Assembly: GCF_932526225.1 (NCBI RefSeq)
Contig: NC_064046.1
Span: forward strand, 3,782,001 to 3,846,000
Source: Nematostella vectensis
Lineage: Eukaryota; Cnidaria; Anthozoa; Actiniaria; Edwardsiidae
Direction: 5' to 3'
DNA: 64,000 nucleotides
Shown here: positions 12,071 through 23,865 of the stretch, one piece after another
Position numbering within the stretch: the stretch's first letter is position 1
Layout: every line of letters begins with the position of its first letter
Notes under the pieces: generated by a model
Seen by the model: only the letters and a program-made list of their open reading frames with translations
What the model was told of the DNA's origin: nothing
Databases searched by the model: none
Position numbers and translations under genes: made by a program

Positions 12071-13559
12071 GAAGTCATGTCGAGGCTATAGCGGCTTAAT
12101 TGTTTTGTTAGTGTTATACGGAATCGAATTCTGTTCTAAAAACAACATTAATGTTTTGTAATTGATGATTTGTTTAATTCTTTCCTTATACTTTATTGGG
12201 TTTATTTTTGGATAAACTGAAAATTAAGAACACCCGTCTCGAAAACGCTGCAAAAATAGGAAACGAAAAAATTAGACATTCTTGTAAAAAAGGAAAACCC
12301 TCTTTCCAAAGTGAGTGAAAATCGGCCCTTATAATGATTCTAAAAACTTTAGATATTTTAAGGAAAGTCTTTAAGCACAAGTATGCCATCTTGTTTTAAA
12401 ATTCTAAACAACTTACTGCTTTTAGACTGACCGACTACGTGCAACTCATTCGATGTGCCACGATGCACATGTTGGCCTTCTATAGTGCTTGGGGCGAGAA
12501 TGAGAAAATAATTGATCTCACTAGACCATCGCTTAATAATTACAACAATTTTTGTCACACAACGGGCGGCAATAATGGATACTATTTTGAGAAATAGCAG
12601 ATGAATGTCAGAGCCTTATCAAAATCAGGTGGCGCGAGAAACATTAATCAATGGCGAGATCAAGCCATTAAAAACCGTAAGCACGTAGAAATCCTAATAA
12701 TTTCCTCGCCGCCTTGTTACATACGGTTTTTCATACTTCTGTCGCTATATTTCTGGGATGACAATTACAGCTTAGAGAGCTGTTATGTTATCTTTTACGT
12801 AAAGGAACCATAGGATCGCTTTAGAATTTTTGTAACAATGTCTTCTGGAAAAAGAATATGGAGATTTTGGGTGATCAAGTGGCGATTAGTCCCCTAGTGC
12901 TACACAAAGAGAACCGAAAATGTTAGAAATATCCACAGCTATATCATCTTAGAAACGAATTCAAACTGATTTATCATGACTGAAATATTGTGCTGATAGG
13001 TAAAAGTAATAATAGGTAGTTTCAATCTGGATTTTTTTCTAAACGAACTAATTTACCTACTACGTGCTATGTCTACCGCAATTCGTCAAAAAGCACGATT
13101 TTTGTATATCAATTCCACTTTGGATGAAAGTCTGTAGGAAGTATTTGACAAGAAGTGTTGCCGTGTCCGCGTACATTACTTTTCTTTTCCTCAGAAAAGC
13201 TCACCTTTTTGATAGATGTTGATTGTTTGACAGAATCCTGCTGCTCCTATATTTCATACTAACACCCTTGTCCCCGACTGCGAAAATAAGTTATTTTATT
13301 TCTAATTTCAAACACTGCCGTCCGCATTCCCAACTTCAAGTAGGCGGTGCTTCTTACAAAAAAAAAAAAAAAAAACACGAAAACGAGGCTCAATACCAGA
13401 CCAGAGGGAGCCCGGAGTTCTTCGAGTGAAGTCAACTGAAAGAGGCCCTTAAACACTTGTGTACTACCCAATTTAATAAAATATGAAAGGGTTTGTAACA
13501 AACAATATAAACTCTTCCTGTTTGCTTCATCCAAGTTTACCAAACAGAGAGATGAGTTA
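12071..13559. other. Intergenic DNA with weak minus-strand frames
   Basis: The frame at 12558-12358 (minus) is non-repetitive but has no convincing splice context. A 17-A run occurs at 13359-13375. Nothing else is supported. Confidence 0.45.
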
Positions 13560-13880
13560 ACATTTATGTGTACATACTCGCAAGGATAGTTTGGCTATCG
13601 GACGGAGTCTAGCAAAGGTCGCATGCGTGCTCCGCACAATTGGCGTCACGCAAGCCCGGTCGCAGCTTTAGATCACACATGGATAAGCTGTGGTTTAAAG
13701 CACTTCGTTCGAGTCGAAGTCGCCCTGCAGTTTCTTGCCGATGAAGGTTTGAGGCAAACCGGCTATGCCATGCTGACGAGTCCTAATAAGGACGAAACGC
13801 AGCTGTCCATGGTTGACGAACTGCACGAGTAATAGATTGTGCTAGCGTCCCGTCTTGGCCCGACTGGTGTATGCCAGTAC
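13560..13880 (+). mobile_element. Probable hammerhead-bearing retroelement fragment (retrozyme or Penelope-like)
   Basis: The GC-rich stretch around the ribozyme differs from the AT-rich flanks. It includes TTCGTTCGAGTCGAA (13707-13721), a stem-loop that also resembles a tRNA T-arm/box B. No second hammerhead copy was found within a few kilobases, so this may be a single monomer or an isolated end. Boundaries are estimated from the base-composition change, not from target duplications. Confidence 0.45.
13768..13812 (+). ncRNA. Type I hammerhead ribozyme
   Basis: Complete hammerhead core. Stem I is CCATG (13768-13772) pairing with CATGG (13808-13812). The core CTGACGA is 13773-13779. Stem II is GTCC (13780-13783), loop TAATAA, then GGAC (13790-13793). 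GAAA is 13794-13797. Stem III is ACG, loop CAGC, then TGT (13797-13806). The cleavage triplet GTC ends at 13807. All conserved core bases, the G-C pair at the base of stem II, and the A15.1-U16.1 pair are present. Stem I is the open stem, so it is type I, the form with a very short stem III found in Penelope-like retroelements and small circular-RNA retrozymes of animals. Confidence 0.9.
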
Positions 13881-14023
13881 TCTGTTAAAGTTCACATTTA
13901 AAGAATTTTGAGCATGAGAGTGAGGCTTTTTCTAGCCAAAGGTTTTATTTTTTTTTACAACCGTCTGGTTCGTTTTACTATATGCTTGGACCAAAAATAC
14001 TGCTTAAAAGTTTGTTAACGATG

Positions 14024-14307
14024 CAGGCCCGTAGCCAGGGGGGTGCGAACGCACCCCCAACAACAGCCAAAGGTCCACTTTTGGTTCTCAATAGACGTGC
14101 TATTATTTGTAGACAAAACTATTAAACATTAGCTAAAAGATCACTCTGGTATGTAGCTAAATCCGAAAATAAACGTCCCATGAAGATACTGCAAAGGCAT
14201 GGTCAGATTTTCATCAGAGAAATCCCTCCCCCCCCGGAAATATTAGGTCCACTTTTTCGGATTTCGCCCTCCCCCCTACCCTAAGAAAAATCCTGGGTAC
14301 GGGCCTG
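14024..14307. mobile_element. MITE, CAGGCCCGTACCCAG family, copy C
   Basis: The ends are CAGGCCCGTAGCCAGG and inverted CCTGGGTACGGGCCTG, flanked by CGATG on both sides (14019-14023 and 14308-14312). Confidence 0.85.
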
Positions 14308-14493
14308 CGATGTTTTGCTGTCAAAGCCTCGCTTTTATCTGTTTCATGTTGACCGAAGATGATTGGTATTTAAGGAAAACTGCGAAAACTGCGAACACAT
14401 CAAAATTTCGGGGAACCATTCGGGGGCCCTAAGTTTCATTGCTACGTACTATAAACTGAAGCCGCAACCGTAACGCCAATTACCGACCCAAAA

Positions 14494-14835
14494 GGGGGGG
14501 AGGGGTTGAATAGATTCGCGGATCGGCGTATTCGGCCCCGATATGTTCACGGATTATGGATTTAGATGATTATTTCAGCGGATTGGCGGATTTTGGAAAT
14601 ACGGCGGATTACAGATCGGTTGACAATTTGGGCACGGATTTCAGATTTTGACTGCTTTGACGGTCGAATTTCGGATTATAATTTAATAATTTCAATCAAT
14701 GCTATTGTTTATCTGTCAAACCATGCGCGGATCTAAAAATATGCGGATCCACGTATTTGCCCCGAAAATGTTGCGGATCGGCGGATTTACATACCCCTAT
14801 TCACCCCCCCCCACCCCCCCCCAAATAGAATTACA
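14494..14835. repeat. GGCGGATT dispersed repeat, intact copy
   Basis: The full-length copy runs from a G-rich start (GGGGGGGGAGGGGTTGAATAG) to a C-rich end (CCCCTATTCACCCCCCCCC). It is rich in CGGATTT words and matches 23866-23968 plus 25306-25440. Confidence 0.75.
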
Positions 14836-16332
14836 AAAAAATATAAATTAGCTCCTCTTCCTAGCTAAACTCTTTGACTAAGATAATGTTTAAAAAAAAA
14901 ACCAGAGCATGCTGTTCGATGGTCAAGACCACAAAAATTCGCTACATTCGGTAATGGCTTGAAACACTGGCCCATAGCCTTTCAAAGCAAAACAGTACAT
15001 ATAGTATGGCGCTATCACATAATTTTGAAGCCGAGCTTTAAGCTTAGAGAATGACAATGCTAATCTCTCTGTACCTCTAATTCGTCAACAACGCGTTTAA
15101 CGAAATTAGTACTGTCTAGGATCAAGCAAGCTCTGTCCTTACATCCTCAATGAGCCTGTTTGGACTTGCCAGCCAATTGCAATAGAGTAGCAATTACACA
15201 TACCTCTGGACGGATAACATGAATAAAATCTTTCCTGTGTGAGCCTTAATCACCGAAATTGTCAGCTTCTTCATTGATTTGTTCTTGCGTCTCCAACTAG
15301 CTTGAAATGCAGAGTGCGATTGAAAAACAGCACGCTTTGGTCACCTATAGGGAGATTCATTACAATGCCTAACGCCAAAGGGTTATAGTCTGTCGCTTTT
15401 GTTAAGACACCTTGACATTGATTTATCAAGTCCTCTGGGGGCCAAAAAGATTTTAACAAGACTCAGTGAGGCCTATACTAGCCAATGTGAAAGCTCATAT
15501 GTTGACCCGCTCATATTTGCATTCCGTTACACAAACTGGACGTCCTTAAAGGTTATAAAATAACCCGCTAAATCGTTATCAAGCTGCGTTAACTATACTT
15601 GGTTGTGTATTTATTTACCATGAATAATAAACGGCTTGTGCCTTATCGCAGGTTGCCGATGCAAAAAGCATATGGTATATGGTATAGAAATATGGTTGCA
15701 CTCAAGAATCCATTTGTCGTATTGGATCATGGGTAACAAAAAAAAAATGGTTGGATACTCTCACTAAGCCATAAGAAAGTTTACCAGTCATATAAACAAA
15801 CATGCTATAGCCTTCCGAAGCCAGAGGTGTTTTACTTTGTGCTCATTCTCTTATTGGTTTGATGATGAATTTTGTATTTATTTTTTTCGGCTAAAAGAAA
15901 ATCGCCATAGCAAAGCAGGAGTCCTTTGAAATTATTCGATAATTATTTGAACCAGACGGTAAATTCATTTTAAAATGAAGCTCGCGGTAGATTTTGAAGG
16001 GCGCGACACGAAAATGTTTTTCACCGCTTCTACAATATTTGGCACGCGCTACAGTAGTTTTTGATGTGGCTAAGATATGAAACGTCTGCCACGCTGCATG
16101 TCGCACACTAGGTCTCCTAATTTAGCAAAGCCGCTTTACGTTCAAAAGTGAACTATTTTCAATACGTCCTTTCGAGGCAAGATCGTTTTCGGAAAATAAT
16201 ATCGTTCTTCCGGTTTTTAAAAATATCAATCAAGTGTAATAAAATCCGAAATACGATCTTGTTTTGCCTAGAAACCTGATGGCGTTCTGCGCGCCAAACC
16301 TTGAAGCAGCGACGAAGACTTATTTTTCGGAT
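14836..16332. other. Intergenic DNA
   Basis: No gene recognised. It contains part of the dispersed GCGCGC-core repeat near 16010-16130. Confidence 0.5.
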
Positions 16333-16425
16333 ACCGTTTTACTCGAATAAGCGCCCCGGCGCTTATTAAATTTTTCTACCCTTAGACGGGGCGCTTATTC
16401 GAGGGAGGCGCTTATTTAATTTCGA
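16333..16425. repeat. AATAAGCGCC palindromic repeat
   Basis: CGAATAAGCGCCCCGGCGCTTATT, then inverted GGGGCGCTTATTCGAGG, forms nested inverted repeats just upstream of the retroelement relic. Confidence 0.6.
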
Positions 16426-16527
16426 ACAAAATGCCGAAGTGTTTTTATTCATTTAATATCAGTTTTATACTGCTTCAGTTCCTTTTCTCTATATCATTAT
16501 TACAAGCGAAGAAAGTGAAGTTAAGAG

Positions 16528-19500
16528 ATGCCAGTTCTAGAAAAAACACCAGCACCTAACACGTATGCAGCGATTTCAACACCACAACAACCGGCTCCAG
16601 TGCAGTTTGTTCAGCCAAACATTCCTCTACCACCAAGGTTGGATCTAAAGTGCAACTTAGCGACTAACTGGAAGAAGTTTTACCGGCTGTGGTCCAACTA
16701 CGAAATCGCTTCGCGACTCAACACCCAAAGCAACGAGCATCGAACAGCGACACTGTTGACATGCATCGTGCCGTTTCAGAATGAGGACGATAGAAAATAA
16801 CATCGCTCAGGTAGTACCCCTATTCGAGAAATATTGCATTGGGGAGACCAACGAAACCTATTAAAGGTATGTTTTTATCAAAAGAGATCAGGATTCCGGG
16901 GAAAGTTTCGACTCGTAGGGAGAATCGAGTATGCTCAGGGACAGAATTGTTGTGGGGATATCAGACAACAGTACCCGTAAAAAAACTGCTCACAGATAGA
17001 AAATTAACCTTGAACAAATGCATATATATTTGCCGCGCAAATGAGAAAACGGCGAAGCATTTGAAGAATATGACGTCACCCGATGAGGTAAGCGCCATTA
17101 ACACAGGGAGCCCGCGTCGCGAAAGGGCGAAATAAGAAGCGTACCCCTAGCAAAAAGGCCCCTGCGAATATTAAGTGCAACTTTTGCAATCAAACACACC
17201 CTAAAGTTAAAGAAAAAATGTCCCGCATGGCAGAGAAAATGTGGTAAATGTGGTATGATGAATCATTTCTCGGCAGTTTGCATGAACTCGCAAAAAAAAA
17301 AAAACGATTCAAAACAGTCCATGCAGTCGGAGAGAGATGACAGTGCCGACAGTGATGACGATTGCTGTTTCACTATCGAGAGCGTAGACTTCCTGCACGC
17401 TTACAGCGCTAAGAATAATCAAAAGAAAATCTATGCGCATATGCAATTACGCGATGAGTCTTTTAAGTTCCACCTAGACTGTGGCGCAACTGTTAACATC
17501 CTACCAGAAGACATGTATGCCAGAGTCTTTAAAGACAAAAACCGGGTCGGGTCCAGATACTACAAGATACTACCCTAGTCATGTTCAACAAGTCGCAACT
17601 CAAGGCGCTAGGAACGGTCAAAATAGAAACACTAAACCCCAAGAATGATGAAATGCGTTTGGTTAAGTACACGATAGTTCGCAAAGGAACTAGTGGTTGT
17701 TCAAAAAGCTAATGGGAAAATTCGCCTCTGTATAGACCCACAGCCTCTCAATAGGGCACTGAAGAGAAACCGCTATCCTGTACCCATCATTGATGATTTG
17801 CTTCCCCAACTAACTAACGCCAAAGTTTTAGTGTAGTGGACGCTAGGAACGGGTTTTGTCATGTGCAGCTCGATGAGGAGAGCAGTTATCTCACTACCTT
17901 CTGCACGCCATGGGGTCGTTTCCGGTGGACCAGAATGCCTTTCGGGATTTCACCGGCACCAGAAGAGTTTCAGAGAAGGAAGGCCCTGGAAGGCCTTGAT
18001 GGCGTGATGCCCATATTTGACGATATCCTAGTGTTTGGTGTGGGTGAGAGTAAAGAAGAAGCGATCCTCAATAACGACGTAAGGCTAAGAGCTCTATTCG
18101 AGAAATGCCACGCAGTAGGAATCAGGCTGAATAAAGACAAGCTGAAACTTCGTCTATCCGAAGTGTCGTTTATGGGACACGTTATCGCGGAGAAAGGTCC
18201 CGCCAAAGTCCAAGGCATCCAAGAAATGCCCGAGCCCAAGAACAAGCAGGATGTGAGGAGGCATGTGGGAATGGTGAATTATCTCCCAGCGATACGCTCC
18301 CAATCTTTCAAATGTATCTGCTCCAATGAGAGACCTCCTGAAAGAGGATAACCAGTTTCACTGGGATGACAGAGTACAAGCCGCAGTTTTGCAGAAGAGA
18401 ATCATTTCGAAAGCCCCCACTCTGAAGTACTTCGATCCCAAGAAATCAGTTGGGCTTCAGTGCGATAGGCCTTGGGGCTTGCCTTTATGCAAGATGACCA
18501 ACCGGTGGCCTATGCTTTTCGAGCTATAACACAGACAGAAACTAACTATGCCCAGATCGAGAAAGAGATGTTAGCAATTGTGTTTGAAATAGAACGATTC
18601 CAGCAATGCTTGTTTGGTCGAGAAGTGAAAGTAGAGACCGGCCACAATCCCCTCGAGATCATCTTCAAGAAGAGTCTGATCAGCGCTCCAAAGCGACTGC
18701 AACGAATGTTACTCAGGCTTCAGAAGTTTGACCTAGTAGTCAGCTACAACAAAGGTTCGGAGATGGTCCTTGCTGACGCATTGAGCCGCGCGTTCGACGA
18801 GCGTGTGCAGGACAACTACAAGAACGAAGAAGATGTTATATACAATCAATATGATTCAGTACCTTACGGCCCGTTACAGAAGAAACACAGAATACTATCC
18901 AAACAGCAACAGAGTCTGATGAGATTCTGAGAGAGCTGAAGTCCTTCATTAGAAATGGATGGCCGACAACGGGGGAAGAGGTCCCAGTCCCTCTCAGAAA
19001 CTACTATCCCTTCAGAGACGAGCTTACCATGCAGAATGGCCTAGTGTTCAAAGGAGAAAGGCTCGTTATTTCGACAAGTATGAGATCTCGAATTTTGGCC
19101 AAGATACATGCTAGCCATATCGGAGTACAAGGTTGCCTTCGGAGGGCCCGCGGGAATCTCTATTGGCCCAACATGAACAAGAAAGCCGAAGAATTCGTCT
19201 TAAAGTGCGAAACATGCAACACAAATCCAGCTACCCAGGGCAAGGAGCTTTGATCTGTCATGAAATTCCTTCACGACCATGGGAGAAAATAGCTGCAGAT
19301 CTATTTGAGTACGAAGGAAAGGACTGTAGATTACTTAATCTCTAGCTTTTTTGAGATTGACCGGATACAATCAAAGGAGCCCCAGAGATCATAAGGAAGT
19401 TGAAGGCGCATTTTGCTAGGATAGCAAAACCGGATAGATTCATGTCGGATAATCAACCATTTGCGTCCAGAGAATTCGGCGACTTTGCCAAAGCATACGA

Positions 19501-20256
19501 TTTCGAGCAAGTAACGAGCTCACCGAACTATCCGCAGTCAAACGGCAAGATAGAGAATGCTGTGAAGACAGCAAAGCGTCTGATGAAAAGAGCCAAAGAG
19601 TCGGGTAGTGACCCATACTTGGCATTGTTAGATTGGAGAAACACTCCAAGGAGATACTCAACAAATAACCAGCACAGTGATTGTTCAGCAGACGAAAGAA
19701 AACGTTGCTGCCGACGTCGAACAAGTTCCGGATGAGGTAGAAGAGAAACTACCAGAAAGCCAAGCAAAGTATTCCCTACAACAAAGGTGCGAAGGAGTTA
19801 ACCGAGCTCCGCCCTGGAGATATTGTACGGCTACAGCCTACGACTGAAGTAGGAAAGAGAAAAGAGTGGACCCATTCGAAGGTAGAAGAAAAGGTTGACA
19901 TCCGCTCCTACCAAGTGCGCACGGAAGACGGCCTAGTATTTCGACGTAACAAAAGACACCTGCGTCGCACACCTGAAGTAATGGTGCCACACGAAGAATT
20001 GGTCATGCCGCCCTCTGCACCTGTTACAATCAAACATGTGCCTGAAAAGGAAAACACGACTGCTCAAGAACCGCCACCTCCTTCTAAAGTAAAGCCCGCA
20101 GTTATCGAGCAGCCAACCAGGAAGCCGTCAGGAAACTGCACAGCACAACCAGCACAACAAGCACCAGCTGCTCCAGCAGAGATGCCAGAAAGTACACCGG
20201 GTGTAACGACGACTCGCTCAGGGGAAGTGGTGAAACCACCAGACCGCTTTAAGTGA
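16528..20256 (+). mobile_element. Ty3/gypsy LTR retrotransposon relic (gag-pol, broken)
   Basis: Degenerate open-frame pieces in order: a gag-like N-terminal piece at 16528-16800; a CCHC zinc knuckle (C-X2-C-X4-H-X4-C) at about 17238-17281; an aspartic protease core LDCGATVN near 17478; reverse transcriptase with WGRFRWTRMPFG and the FDD active site near 18015; RNase H with QIEKEMLAIVFE and ADALSR at 18540-18790; integrase with an HX3H and CX2C zinc-binding region at 19110-19220 and a core with SDN and GKIEN near 19445-19560; and a C-terminal proline-rich tail to 20256. At least five frameshifts or stops separate the pieces (17800-17840, 18300-18350, 18470, 18927, 19340). No matching long terminal repeats were seen in the flanks. 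It is a dead copy in a cnidarian genome. Confidence 0.88.
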
Positions 20257-20489
20257 AAATTTCAGTTTCATGTTAACAATAGGACAATGACTCGTTATTT
20301 TTTATTAAGATTTTTCAGACTTGGAAATTTATTTGATAACGTGTGTAACGCAACGCGGTCACGATATACCACGTGAGTTGTAGTAAGCTTGCAAGAAAAG
20401 AGGTTGAATACATAGTGATTCAGTTACGTGTCTTATTTTTATCGGGTTCCCAGAGAATGATACACTGGTATCAGATATCTTCGGGTACC

Positions 20490-20604
20490 CTGCTAGCTAT
20501 GCTTTCTTTCTCTTTTTTTTCTTTTATCCGTGTCGTGGCTCAAAGAGACGCGACACGGATAAGTAAACTGATACAAACGAACAGGAAAAAACTCTGCTAG
20601 CAGG
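20490..20604. mobile_element. Short MITE with TA-flanked ends and internal hairpin
   Basis: Inverted ends CCCTGCTAGC and GCTAGCAGGG, flanked by TA. ATCTTCGGG occurs on both outer sides. Inside is a strong hairpin, TTATCCGTGTCG and CGACACGGATAA, separated by 15 bases (20524-20563). Confidence 0.7.
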
Positions 20605-20817
20605 GTAATCTTCGGGCGATCTTTAACCCATGTGCCGATTGTGCCTGTTGACAGGCATAATCCACTTCATAATCCGAGCCCCGGGCCCCCAACAGCGCAA
20701 GCGATAATTTGACTTGCATAACGTGGTTTTCGTAATAATCTTAATCGCGCGTTACAAAAGAAACATATTTTCTCGTATTCTCATGGTATGGATACGGAAG
20801 CCCGGGAGGGCCACCAG

Positions 20818-20985
20818 CCGTTTTTATTTAATCCCATTTGGATTTTATTTCGACGGATTTGCTTTTAATTTCAGCCGATCTGGTTTTTATTTCAACCTAT
20901 TTGGTTTTTATTTTGACTGATTCTGTTTTTAGTTGTTTTGAAAATCATTTTTATTTCAATTGATTTGCTTTTTATTTCAACGTGC
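20818..20985. repeat. T-rich ~24-bp tandem repeat
   Basis: Variants of TTTTTATTTCAACCTATTTGG are repeated about six times. Confidence 0.8.
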
Positions 20986-21887
20986 AAGGGGACTACGCTA
21001 ATGCTACTGCTTGCATATGTCTTACGTCACTTTGCTGCGAGACAAGGTGGGTTGTTGTAAGAGACACGGGGAGCTTCTCCGAGTAGAAGATCTACTTTGT
21101 GCAGCCAACTTTTTCAACTTACAACAAAAAATTGCTGCCACAGAAGTCGGTTCCGGCCGGTAATAAAACGCGCGACTTCATCATTTACGAATTTTTTTGC
21201 AGCAGTGCTGCCACAAAAGTTGCATGATTTTGCTGCTTGTATTACCGTTGCTATAGCTGAGAAACATATTCGTTCCGCGCTCTACAAAATTGGTCGCTCG
21301 CTACACGTTTTTGGGGGTGGCTAAACTAGAAAACACTTAGAAGACACGTCGCACGTCATGTCGCGCTCGGCGCGTCTCCTAGTAGAGGTTTCCTCTTGCC
21401 GGGTCACATATAATTTGACATTTGAAGCATTGGAAATGTCCAACAACAATATCAGATAGTTGTTATAAAGACATTGATTCGTTAGCGAGTATCGAGACGT
21501 GGTCAGCATGTTTCTAATCCAAAGTCACAGTTTCAGTTTTCTCGGTGACTTTGGATTTTTTTGTGACGGACTAAACTAAAAGCCGGTAAATGAATGATTT
21601 TTCAATTCTAAAAATGAATATCTGTCTAGTATATTTAATTGACTAGCGACACGTACAGTCACCTTGCCCGCAGAAATTACGAGAAATTATAATGGGGGAG
21701 GGGGGGGGCATTACAAACCACGCACGTGATCACTTAGAACCAATCAGAACGCAAAAATTGTTATCCCACCGAGAGCGGGGCTCTAGACGGTGAATAGTGA
21801 AGAGTGTTTTTTTCGGCAATCCCCCCCAAAAAAGCAAAATCACGTGAAACAATTGAAATAACTATCCAGCTTTTTCAAATAAACCTT

Positions 21888-22300
21888 CAGGGGCGTACGC
21901 AGCCTATAGGCCTGCAGTCACTGGACTGCAAAAGAATTTTGCGATCTTATTTGCATTAAGAGGGGAAAAAATCAAATGCTTATTCATTCATTTTTATGTA
22001 CGTAGTTTTATATATATGATGAGGATAAAAACTATAATTTTCTTAATCATTGTAGTCTACAGATGATTTCCAAACATATTGTTATGTCGTTCTGTGCCAC
22101 GCGACGAATGAAGTCCTATTCCAGATCGAGGATGACAGAAGATCGTGTAATATTCTCAAAAGTCTGACGCATTGACGCCAATTTCAAACCCAAAAGCGGG
22201 AGTTATGAAATCTTCACGGGGATGCGGGATAAGGGCCACGCCTGCATTCAGCTTCTGAATGCTTTGACTACAACTTGTTAAAATCCTGCGTACGCCCCTG
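21888..22300. mobile_element. MITE with CAGGGGCGTACGCAG ends
   Basis: Inverted ends CAGGGGCGTACGCAG and CTGCGTACGCCCCTG, flanked by ACCTT and ACCTC (four of five bases match). 413 bp, with no coding potential. Confidence 0.75.
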
Positions 22301-22636
22301 ACCTCGAATCTTTCAGATAAATACTATATTGCGGTCTCACAACGAGAGCATGGCAGTGGATTGAAATAGTGCTTTTGGGTTTCGGAATTGGCTGCACCTT
22401 TAGTCAAAGCTTAAAATTGCATAAGTGAATCAACTCTGAGAGAATTGATTAATTTCTATAATAACGCTTGGGGGAAGTAGTCAGGAAGATTTTACGTTTT
22501 TCTTTTTTTTGTTCTCGCTTTTTCAAATTTTATTAAACTTTCCTAGAGAAAGCGTGTAAGTGCCGCTTTAAAAGTCGTTCTTGGGCAGTTTTCAAGGCAC
22601 AGACGCAAGCACTTTATATTCTGATCCCCGTAGATT

Positions 22637-22856
22637 GTACCCTGGGTACAAGAGTCTCGAGCGCGACTCGTTTGTCGCCGCTTCGCAGCTCGTTGTCGCT
22701 GCTTCGCGGCTCGTTGTCGCTGCTTCGCGGCTCGTTGTCGCTGCTTCGCGACTCGTTGTCGCTGCTTCGCGGCTCGTTGTCGCTGCTTCGCGGCTCATTG
22801 TCGCTGCTTCGCGGCTCATGTTGTCGGAGAGCTCGAGCCTCTGGTACCCAGGGTAC
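22637..22856. mobile_element. TIR element filled by a 21-bp minisatellite
   Basis: The left end GTACCCTGGGTACAAGAG then CTCGAGC is repeated inverted on the right as GCTCGAG then CCTCTGGTACCCAGGGTAC (about 25 bases). Between them, 22679-22820 is seven copies of GTTGTCGCTGCTTCGCGGCTC. Open frames over the array are repeat artefacts. Confidence 0.7.
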
Positions 22857-23865
22857 GTATAAGGAAAAAAAAAAGGCTTTCAAAAGGTTTTCAGCGATAC
22901 GCTTTTTTCACGTCCGTGTACGTGTTTTCGAAGAGAGAACAAAGCGTGATTAATTAAGGTAATCTTGCGCCGGATATACGGGAGTAGACAGCCTGGATGA
23001 GCGATCTGGGTAGGCTCTCAAGATCCCGGGACTGTAAAGTTATTATTACCTGGAAAATTTATCATGTGATTGTACAACTGGCCAATCCGACAAACGTATT
23101 CTCAGCAGTTTCACTCACCGTGTATGAGGAATTCCCCTCTCAGTCCCCTCCAGCTCATCACGGAGGCTCAGCCTTCGGGATTCGGTCCTCAAAATAACCT
23201 TGATGTACTTGGTAATTCCGCTGGGCGTTGTATGGTCTAAAGATGGCTAATAGTGTGTTGAAAGTGCTGGTACACGAATTACGTGACCGTAAAAGTATTC
23301 GGAATAAAGGAATTTGGACGGCCCTCAATAAAGACCGTGTTAGCGGCGTCTTTTTATTGGAGACATCTATTAGGCGGGAACCTTATACCCCTTACTGTTC
23401 TTGTTCCTCTGCTAAATTTACGCGGCACCAGGGGCTCATAAGTAGGGGCAATCATCTGTATCATGTTAAGTGTCACGGCGTTTCTTAGGATCAGGCTATT
23501 TTTAGACGCGCGGATTAGCCAATCAGATGGCAGGGCGGAAAAATTGAGTTGACAATTGACTTTGTCTCAAGGAATCCAAAATGGCGGCCGAGAAGTGGGA
23601 AGACGCTTGCTTTTTAAAGTCTTCCTACATCGTCATATGCCATCTTATTTCTGAATCCTTTTTGTCACAAAGAAAGAAACATTTTGTTACTAGCCTTGGA
23701 CTATTTATTTCTCCATAATTGGACTCAAACGTTGTTACGAGGACATTTTTTCTTGCTCTTGCAAAGCAATAAATTCGGTAATAAGTGATCATTTGTTCGA
23801 TCTCGAAATTCTCTCGCTGAGAGGCCATATTATCATTCATAAGGTGTTTGATACTGCTAGTTAAC

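Noticed and set aside
16528-20256. Checked whether long terminal repeats flank the gypsy relic.
   Set aside because: No matching direct repeats were visible in about 500 bp on either side, so no LTRs are annotated.
23228-23488. 86-codon plus-strand frame.
   Set aside because: No domain, and it runs into the inverted arm starting at 23466; no splice or start support.
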